Shown here: positions 56,708-64,000 of the stretch, piece after piece
How positions within the stretch are numbered: position 1 is the stretch's first letter
Layout of the letters: every line of letters starts with the position of its first letter
Assembly (NCBI RefSeq): GCF_000004825.1
Contig: NW_008805071.1
Span: 1,178,001-1,242,000 of the forward strand
DNA length: 64,000 nt
Direction: 5' to 3'
Source: Heterostelium album PN500
Taxonomy: Eukaryota; Evosea; Eumycetozoa; Acytosteliales; Acytosteliaceae
Notes under the pieces: model-generated
Databases searched by the model: none
What the model saw: only the letters and a program-made list of their open reading frames with translations
Told to the model about the DNA's origin: nothing
Program-made: the position numbers and the translations under genes

Positions 56708-59700
56708 CTAATCAGAAAGTAACAACGATTTTCTTGGTAGATTTGTCTTTCTAGAGTTGTATAAAAGTTTGAAAAGACCGGTTCCGAGTGGAACAGGGAT
56801 ACCCATGATAATGCACTCTGATACACCAACGATATCGTCTTGTCTTCTGTGAACGGCAGCGTCGAAAAGATGGTCGGTTGTCTTTTCGAAAGACGCCAAC
56901 ATCAGTACGGATTCCTTCATCTTTGCAATACCGAAACGAGTGATACCCAAGATTTCACCCTTGAAACTCATAAGATCTGCCAGCAACATAACGTGTCTAC
57001 TATCGATAGACATACCGTGATTAATCATAATCATTTGAATTTCGTCGATAATCGTTTGACGAACTGCTTCGATTCCAAGATATTTCTCTACTTCCATCAT
57101 GTGATTGGAATTGGTGTGAGTTCCGTTGATTCCAGCGGTTGTCATCACATGCAGCAAATCGTAACCTTCGATTAAAAGTTTGTATTTTCCATTCTTTTCG
57201 TCGATGACCACACGATTCACAGTCGAAATACCTCTGACAATGACATTCGGTAAGTTGTTCTTGAGGAACTGTAGATTGTAGAGCATCATTTCACGCGAGG
57301 TGTCCACTGGTTCCACACGGATCTTGTCATCTCCCGAAGCGATAACATGCTTCTCCTTGAGTTTCAGTATCTTTGTGCCGATAATCGCTCTACGAATGGA
57401 TTCGGGATCGATGTCGAGCTGTTGAGAATCAATGAATTTCTTATCGATCTTGATAGTGATATAGCAACCAGCGTTTCTAAAGACCTCTTTGATGAAAATA
57501 GCAACCTGTCCAAGAGTTACCTTCTCGATACGACCGGCGACGATACGCGCCGATCTGATGTCGTCGTCACAGTTGAGCGTAGCGGTGATAATGGGAGTAC
57601 TGATGGTCTTTGCGGCATTGATAATTTCCTTGATACGAGGCACACCAAGTGTTACGTTCATACTGGCTACACCAGCAAAATGGAAAGTTTTCAAAGTCAT
57701 CTGTGTACCTGGCTCACCAATACTTTGGGCACCAACGGCACCCACTGCAGTACCCGGTTCAATTCTGGCTCTACTGTACTTGTCGAGACAAATCTCCAAG
57801 AATAACTCTAGCTGTGACTTTGTGATACGATGAATCTGGTCGACCAAATGTTCGAATTGATCGGGAGTCAGTCGGGCGGGCGGTTCGTCCTCAACCGATG
57901 TCATTGTTTGATCACCGTCAACCTCATAGGATGGAAGATTGAAACTCTTACGCAACTTTAACAACTCCTCAATGTAACCTTCTTGCTTTGGTTTTCCGTA
58001 AAAGAACGATCTGATTTCATCTTTGAACAAATCTGTACATTGAGCAAACTTGCTACTCTTTAGCTGTGATTCCAGGAGCAGTTTGATTTTGTAGGGACGG
58101 AGTGACTCCTCGTTTCTACATTGCTTTGTAGACTTGACACTCATCATGGCACGGGCAAAGTCAACTGGACGTTCTTTCGCCTCCATACCAGCTGGATCGA
58201 GACCGTCATCACCATAGATGAATTGGACGATACCACCGATGGAATCTCTCACAGTGTAATCGTATTGAGTAGAGAGATCTTCGAGTGCCTTCATCAGACG
58301 ACGCTGCATATAACCGGTTTCCGCTGTCTTGACAGCTGTATCTACCAGACCCTCACGACCACCCATCGTATGGAAAAAGAACTCTGTGGGAATCATACCG
58401 GTGTAGAAACTGTTGGCTACGAATCCCTTGGCGGGTGGTTCCTTTGCGTTGATAGGGAAATGTGGTGTTGTACGGTTGGTGAAACCATTGGGAATACGAG
58501 TACCATTGACAGTCTGTTGTCCGACACACGCAATCATCTGCGCAATGTTAATGTTGGAACCCTTCGATCCACACAGCGCCATAATCAACGGTGAGTTATA
58601 ATGTGGGAGTTCCTTAATACACAGCTTACCACACTCATCACGAATGTCTGAGAGAACACTGTTCATCTTGGACTCGAGAGTTTGCTCGACAGTGCAACCG
58701 GATTGAGCCGGTAGCTTTCCGGCTTTGTAGGCCGTGAGGAATTGGTCACATTTACCGTGACCTACAGCAATGATTGCGTCCTTCTTGGCATTCAGCTCGA
58801 ACGATGGTTTTACATCGGGAATACCAATGGAGAATCCTTGGTCACCGAGGAAACGCGCACACAACTTGGCCAGACGCGTCATAGCATTGGCAGCAATCGC
58901 AGGTGTGAAATCTCTCATCAGAATGTGGAACAACGAATTTTTGTTACCACCTCCAATGATTGATTTATCGATGGATCCGCACATCAACTCACTGTTTCTA
59001 AAGTAAACGTAACCATCCTTTGGACACATATAGAGATTCTTTTCGTAGGTTCTCGATTTCGTTTCAAAGTTGACGAGCACATGCGACTTGACGGATGGAC
59101 GCAATAGCACTTCAAACAACTGCTTTCCAGTCCAGAGTTCGATCGGTTTCAAAATGGTTGGAGGTGGCATGTCGATGTGTTCGTAGGCATCGGCAAAGTG
59201 AGTGCACATATAGGCGAATCTCGTACGATCGTAGAAGGCGTCACGTCGCGAAATCAAGTAGGACGACGTCAAGAAATCTTGGGTGGCGGCAACCAGTGGC
59301 TCTCCATTACGCGGTGTAATCAAATTGTTGGTTACACCCATAAGGATGAGCGCTTCGGCACGCGCCTCCTCGGTCTGAGGCAAATGCAAGTTCATTTCGT
59401 CACCGTCGAAATCTGCATTGTACGGAGTGCATACACACTCGTTGAAACGAAGAGTACGCCATGGCATGACACGTGCTTTGTGCGCCATAATTGAAAGTTT
59501 GTGGAGTGAAGGCTGACGATTGAACAGAACGACGTCACCATCGATAATATGACGCTCTACGATGTCGCCAGGTTTCAATTCCGCTGCCAGCTTCTCACGA
59601 TTACCGTATTTCAGCCATTTCTTCTCGCCGTCCGGATAGATGATGTAGTTGGCACCGGGATGTTTGTCGGGACCGTTGATAACATACTTTTGTAGACGTG

Positions 59701-61078
59701 TCAAGTTGTACTCGGCGACACGCTCCGGATAGGTCATGGTGAGCGCAATCAAGTGCGGAACAGCCACCTCGTCGATATTCAAGTTGGGATCGGGTGAAAT
59801 TACGGTACGACCGGAAAAGTCGACACGCTTACCAGAGAGATTACCACGGAAACGACCGGTCTTTCCCTTGAGACGCTGTGAGAGTCCACGAATCGGCTTC
59901 TGTGGCTTCATCTGCAGAGGCAGTCCCGGCAACTCACTGTTGATATAGATAGCGCAACTCGCTTGCAAATAGTCCCAATCCTCCATGATGGCAACCATTT
60001 CCATCTTGTCGACATTCGTTCGGATATTCTCGTTGATGTGTAGGATGTCCGAGAGTTTCATGGTGAGGTCGTCCTCGTTCGAGCCAGAGCCACCGTCCAT
60101 CGGCACCGACGGACGTATGCAGACTGGCGGCACCAAAATGTGCGTCAGAATCAGTCGTTCCGGTCGTCCCAACTCTGGATTCATGTCGAGCAACTCTGTG
60201 TCCTGTGAGGTGATTCGCTTGAAGAGGTTGAGCGCCACCAGTGGATTCAAGTCTTCCTGCGCCTTCTTGATGTGTCCCTTCATCTCGGAGTTATATTTGA
60301 TCGCCTCATCGAAATTCGACAGGAAATCACGAATATACTCATCGTTCTTTCCCTTGTAACGTTCATGCACCAACTTTAGCGCCGACACCTTCTTCACCGT
60401 TCCCTGTACCATATTGCAACGCGGACAAAACTTCTTCTTTCTACACTCCAAATATATCTTTTTCAACAACGCTCTTCTCTGAAGTACATCCAACTTTCTG
60501 TTTCTAATCTTTCTCAGGAAAGTCGTCTTTTTCTCATCATCCAATAATATAGCTGAACATCCCTATTAAATTTAAATTGATGGTTGTTAGAAAATGATAA
60601 CAACATTCAAATAATAGTAGTAGTAGTTAATTACTTACTTTACAAATCATCTGTAGAATATTTGTAATGTTTTTGAAATAACCTATATGAAATACGGGTA
60701 GTTGTAACTTTATATAACCAAAATGACCGACACAATCGACGATACTCAATCCACAGGTCTTACAGATGATCGACTTGTCCGAAGTACCCAAACGATTGTC
60801 AAGACAACCATATTGCATCGGTCCTCTATTGGACTGATCGAATAACTCTCTATTAATAATCTCTACATGTGAAAGACTAATCATATCATCCGGTGATAGA
60901 ATACCAAATTGAATATGACCACTTTTCAAACAATTTAAAAAAAACTTTAAAGTTAGAATCTATAGATTATTCCTATATATCAACAAACACTCTATGATAG
61001 TGGTGTTTTTCACCTATTAAATTTAATAACATACATCTTCTTTGGACCATCATCTACTTTTATCAATTCTTTAGCCAT
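56708..61078 (-). CDS. rpc1: RNA polymerase III largest subunit RPC1
   Basis: Three exons: 61035-61078, 60639-60921, 56708-60562, giving 1393 aa (human POLR3A is 1390). It forms half of the active site of Pol III, which makes tRNA, 5S and U6. Exons 1-2 give MAKELIKVDDGPKKIGHIQFG and the clamp zinc cysteines (CKTCG). The large exon has KTGRFRGNLSGKRVDFSGRTVISPDPN, the catalytic NADFDGDEMNLHLPQ (three Asp for Mg2+), the bridge-helix and trigger-loop region (AQSIGEPGTQMTLKTFHFAG) and the Pol III-type end GTGLFKLLY. There is no heptad CTD, which excludes Pol II. Its stop lies 49 bp from the convergent NRAMP gene. Confidence 0.96.
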
Positions 61079-61443
61079 TTTTTTATTCTATCAAAAAACT
61101 AAGCTATATATATAATTCTAAAATACTAATGTTATTTATTCAATCATAATTCTTCTTTTTTTTGAAAGAAAAAAGCAAACTTTTTATTATCTATGTACAA
61201 TGAATGAAAATGAATAAACAATAAAAACAAATAAACTTTAAAAGACGATTTTGATCCCAAAAAAAAAAAAAAAAAATTTTTTTAAATTATTTATCCGTTA
61301 AAAAACTTTGAGAAAAAATTTTTAATTTAAATTATTTGTTAGTTTTCAACAATAAAATAACAGTAAATATGTAAGATATTATTGCTAACATGATAGAGAT
61401 TTAATTTACAACAGTATTATAATTTATTAAAGGATAATTGTTG
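61079..61443. other. Intergenic region
   Basis: AT-rich upstream DNA of rpc1 and 3' UTR of the histidine kinase gene. Nothing else seen. Confidence 0.45.
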
Positions 61444-64000
61444 TCAAGCACCTTGTTTGACATTGACAATATTATTGTTATTTAAGAATTTAATACTATT
61501 ATTGTTGTTGTTGTTGTTACAACTGTTCATATTGATACTACCATTACTACTGCTATCATTGATAATATTTGTGGTTGTCGTTGTAGTGGTTGTAGTTGTT
61601 GTAGTTGTTGTAGTTGTTGAATTAACAATACTATTATTATTATTATTATAATAGTTTGAATTCAAATAGATTAAATCATCTTCGTTGAAATTCTTTAGAT
61701 ATTTATCGATGATGTTCAGCAGAACAGTTGATCCTCTGAGTGGTTTGTGTAAAAAGTCATCCATTCCCACTTCGAAACACTTGTCTTGGTCGCTAGGTGT
61801 GACATTTGCTGTCAGTGCAATTACGAATGACTTCTTATAGCGTTTATCACTGGCCATGATTTCACGTTCTCTCAATCTGATGTTGGTGGTCGCCTGGTAA
61901 CCATCGAGCAAAGGCATCTGGCAATCCATAAATATAATAGGATAGTATGTGTATTTACATGCCTCCACTCCCTGAACACCGTTCCACGCTACATCAACAG
62001 TGTAACCGCCATCCTTCAGGAACTTGGAGAACACTTTTACATTGGTGGGATTGTCTTCAACCAACAATATCTTGAAACTAGACTTTAACAGTTTGCCAAT
62101 GGTGGTGGAGGAAGAAGAAGAAGAAGACATAACAGTATTGTCACCACTAGTAATAATAGGACTGTTGCTAATACTATTGCTATTATTGCTATTGTTAATG
62201 TTGTTGTTGTTACCCATTAAATTGTTTGAGGAATTCGAGTTGGATGATGTTGATGATGTTGAGGAAATGGAGAATTGGTTGATGGGGATGTTGGTGGTTG
62301 TCGGTGAAGTCGGTGAGAATATCTCAAAGGAACCTAAAGAACTTCTGGATTTTCTACTGAATTCCTCCTGTTGAGATGACAGATTTAGGTCGAGAGATGG
62401 TATGCTTTGACGACGACTCGATTTCAAAGTTACACTATCTATGGGTGGCATCGATATGGTCGATTGAAAAGTCGGTGAAGATCTGAGCTCGAGTGTTGGA
62501 GACTTGATTACTTCGTACATACTAGCCGATTTCCTTATGGTTTCATAAGAGGTGGCAGGGTCGGTTGTGGCCACTACCACTCCAACTGCACTCGATATAC
62601 AGCTGGATGACTTCATAGATGATGGTGTACTTGGAACGGAAACAGAGGTGTTGAGTTGTTTGATAGCTTTCGATTTTTTGGTGAGTTGTCGAGGTGTCGT
62701 TGGCTTGGAAATCGAAGGTGGAGTACAAGCCATCGTGTTATTGATGGAGCATTCATCGACAGCCGGATCAGGATGAATACAATTGCCACTGTTGTTGTTG
62801 CTGCAACTGTTAACGAAAGGAGAGAATTCAGAGTTTGGCGATGCAGATGACAAACTCAGAGAGTCTGTTCTAATTGATCTACCCGATGGTGGAGAAGAGG
62901 TAGTTACATCCGATATGTTTTTGTTGCAATCGAAATGATTCAATCCTAATAATTCATTGGAAATATTATTGGAATGATCTGAGTTGCTATTGTTATCATT
63001 GTTATTGTTGTTTTGGTTATTGATATTAAATAATTGAGAAGCGTCAGTTGGTCTTGGACTTCTATTATTTTGTACCAATGCTCTGGTGATTGCTACATGG
63101 TCACCATAACTTGATGTTCTATGATGATGAAGTGCCTTTCTCTTCTCTTTCGAACCACTTGAATTCAAATCGTTTGTTCTGGTAGTACGGTTATTCGTTA
63201 AAAGGTAGTGTAAATCGGCTGGAATAGGTAGGTTTTGAATGGAATAAAGACATTCTACAACGTTTGGTAATTGTAAAGGTTTTCTTATACTACTGGAGTA
63301 GAATTGATTCTCAAAAGGATTTGGTTGACCATCTTTGATGAGAATCCAATAAATTAATGGAAGTTTCTGTTGTTGTTGTTTCGATTTATAATTGAAAATC
63401 TGCTCGATCATCGATACACTCAGCTCCTTTGTTATCACTAAAATAATATCTTCACTTGAATACTGAGTTTCTAAATCACCGCCATTCTGTACGAGATTAA
63501 GAAGCTGTTGCTCCGACTCCAACGCTTGAATATTGATTTTTAGCAATGAGAAGAAATGAATTGCTGAATTACGAACGTGTGGATTCGGATCAAAAACATA
63601 TCCTCTAATCGACTTACAAACGAATTGCTCATTGTTGGTGTGAATCATCGAGAGGTTAGAATTGTATAGTGCTAGAGAACTGCCTATAGAACCGTATGTC
63701 CATTTCTGTTTAGATTGGAGCATCGATGTGAAAGCAAAAGTCGATCCATTTCCAAATTTACTACGAACAGTTATCTCGCCACCCATCAACTGGCAGAGCC
63801 TCTTGGAAATGCTCAGTCCAAGTCCTGTGCCCTGATTCTTTCTCTGTGAGGTTCCATCGAGCTGAAGGAAAGCAGTAAACAAACTATCCATCTGTTCCTC
63901 TTTGATGCCGATTCCAGAATCTTCCACTTCGAAACATACTGTATAATCTACCAAACTCGACGAATCCTGGTTAGGATTGGATTTATCCAGCTTAACTCTA
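61444..64000 (-). CDS. Hybrid histidine kinase, C-terminal part (5' end outside the window)
   Basis: Open at the right edge; at least 851 codons to the TGA at 61444-61446. The visible part starts within the ATPase domain: FEVEDSGIGI (G1), the F box with FLQLDGTSQRKNQ, GTGLGLSIS (G2). Next comes a receiver-like region (about 63300-63620) that keeps the fold's pattern but has no phospho-acceptor Asp pair. After a long Ser/Asn/Thr-rich linker a true receiver follows: ILLVEDNPTN, FMDCQMPLLDGY with the acceptor Asp, and HKPL lysine. Dictyostelid Dhk kinases have this layout and feed the RdeA-RegA phosphorelay that controls cAMP in development. The tail is Asn/Thr/Ser-rich. Confidence 0.93.
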   Translation of the reverse strand, partial: RVKLDKSNPNQDSSSLVDYTVCFEVEDSGIGIKEEQMDSLFTAFLQLDGTSQRKNQGTGLGLSISKRLCQLMGGEITVRSKFGNGSTFAFTSMLQSKQKWTYGSIGSSLALYNSNLSMIHTNNEQFVCKSIRGYVFDPNPHVRNSAIHFFSLLKINIQALESEQQLLNLVQNGGDLETQYSSEDIILVITKELSVSMIEQIFNYKSKQQQQKLPLIYWILIKDGQPNPFENQFYSSSIRKPLQLPNVVECLYSIQNLPIPADLHYLLTNNRTTRTNDLNSSGSKEKRKALHHHRTSSYGDHVAITRALVQNNRSPRPTDASQLFNINNQNNNNNDNNSNSDHSNNISNELLGLNHFDCNKNISDVTTSSPPSGRSIRTDSLSLSSASPNSEFSPFVNSCSNNNSGNCIHPDPAVDECSINNTMACTPPSISKPTTPRQLTKKSKAIKQLNTSVSVPSTPSSMKSSSCISSAVGVVVATTDPATSYETIRKSASMYEVIKSPTLELRSSPTFQSTISMPPIDSVTLKSSRRQSIPSLDLNLSSQQEEFSRKSRSSLGSFEIFSPTSPTTTNIPINQFSISSTSSTSSNSNSSNNLMGNNNNINNSNNSNSISNSPIITSGDNTVMSSSSSSSTTIGKLLKSSFKILLVEDNPTNVKVFSKFLKDGGYTVDVAWNGVQGVEACKYTYYPIIFMDCQMPLLDGYQATTNIRLREREIMASDKRYKKSFVIALTANVTPSDQDKCFEVGMDDFLHKPLRGSTVLLNIIDKYLKNFNEDDLIYLNSNYYNNNNNSIVNSTTTTTTTTTTTTTTTTNIINDSSSNGSINMNSCNNNNNNNSIKFLNNNNIVNVKQGA
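61570..61618 (+). repeat. GTT/TTG trinucleotide run coding poly-Thr
   Basis: Imperfect GTT/GTA triplets on the plus strand, read as ACA/ACT/ACC codons (a Thr tract of about 16 residues) of the histidine kinase on the minus strand. Confidence 0.8.

Noticed and set aside
1-64000. Transposons, LTR or DIRS-type elements, virus-like genes
   Set aside because: I saw no reverse transcriptase, integrase, tyrosine recombinase, transposase or capsid-like frame in the window.

Overview
The window looks like nuclear DNA of a dictyostelid social amoeba. Intergenic DNA is very AT-rich and coding DNA clearly less so. Introns are short (about 55-160 bp), AT-rich, with GTAAGT/GTATGT donors. Proteins carry Asn, Gln and Thr runs. 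The gene families fit: a ComC-type adhesion-like protein, an arrestin-FYVE protein, a long-tailed amoeboid class I myosin, a hybrid histidine kinase and GDSL/PLB-like and GH128-like secreted proteins. I cannot name the species. Most genes have several exons and I rebuilt their joints by hand; every multi-exon model below sums to a whole number of codons.

Layout, left to right: an open exon at the left edge (1-119, -); a small secreted Cys-rich orphan (1407-1964, +); a DHHC palmitoyltransferase (2313-3728, +) converging on a ComC-like gene (3765-7590, -); SYS1 (8415-9092, -); RRP41 (9721-10536, -) diverging from TSR4/PDCD2L (10762-12264, +); an odd small GTPase (12790-13790, -); MEMO1 (14431-15686, -); TIM10 (16076-16579, -); a gene-poor kilobase with interleaved inverted repeats; an alternative NADH dehydrogenase (17733-19544, +); a TCAIM-like mitochondrial protein (20014-22281, -) diverging from an Mrr-like nuclease (22537-23037, +); a TQ-rich protein (23217-25261, -); a Rab32-like GTPase (25891-26654, -); a GyrI-like protein (27775-28260, +); a shortened EF-2 paralogue (28349-29302, -); a GH128-like glycosidase (29664-30711, -); a CCDC137-like protein (31492-32852, +); an AIM18-like chalcone-isomerase-fold protein (33111-34125, +); ribose-5-phosphate isomerase (34549-35454, -); an arrestin-FYVE protein (36270-37778, +); ribonucleotide reductase R2 (38451-39422, +); myosin I (39564-43238, -); an ankyrin protein (43992-44697, -); an orphan presequence exon (46086-46184, +); HMG-CoA reductase (46632-48284, +); a 2.1 kb gene-free stretch; a GDSL/PLB1-like protein (50396-51726, +); RFC2 (52247-53305, +); LAMTOR4 (53445-53920, -); an NRAMP transporter (54616/54696-56658, +); RNA polymerase III largest subunit (56708-61078, -); and the 3' part of a hybrid histidine kinase (61444-64000, -).

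There is no operon logic. The content is mixed housekeeping: membrane traffic and the endolysosome (DHHC, SYS1, two small GTPases, LAMTOR4, arrestin-FYVE, myosin I, NRAMP), mitochondria (TIM10, NADH dehydrogenase, TCAIM-like, AIM18-like, perhaps the Mrr-like nuclease), RNA and ribosome biogenesis (RRP41, TSR4, CCDC137, RPC1) and DNA replication or repair (RNR R2, RFC2, the TQ-rich protein). No transposon, virus-like element, CRISPR array, rRNA or convincing tRNA gene was seen. The most unusual item is the TQ-rich protein at 23217-25261: its TQ[P/E]D repeats match both a PI3K-like kinase site and an FHA docking site, so it is a candidate DNA-damage checkpoint mediator.
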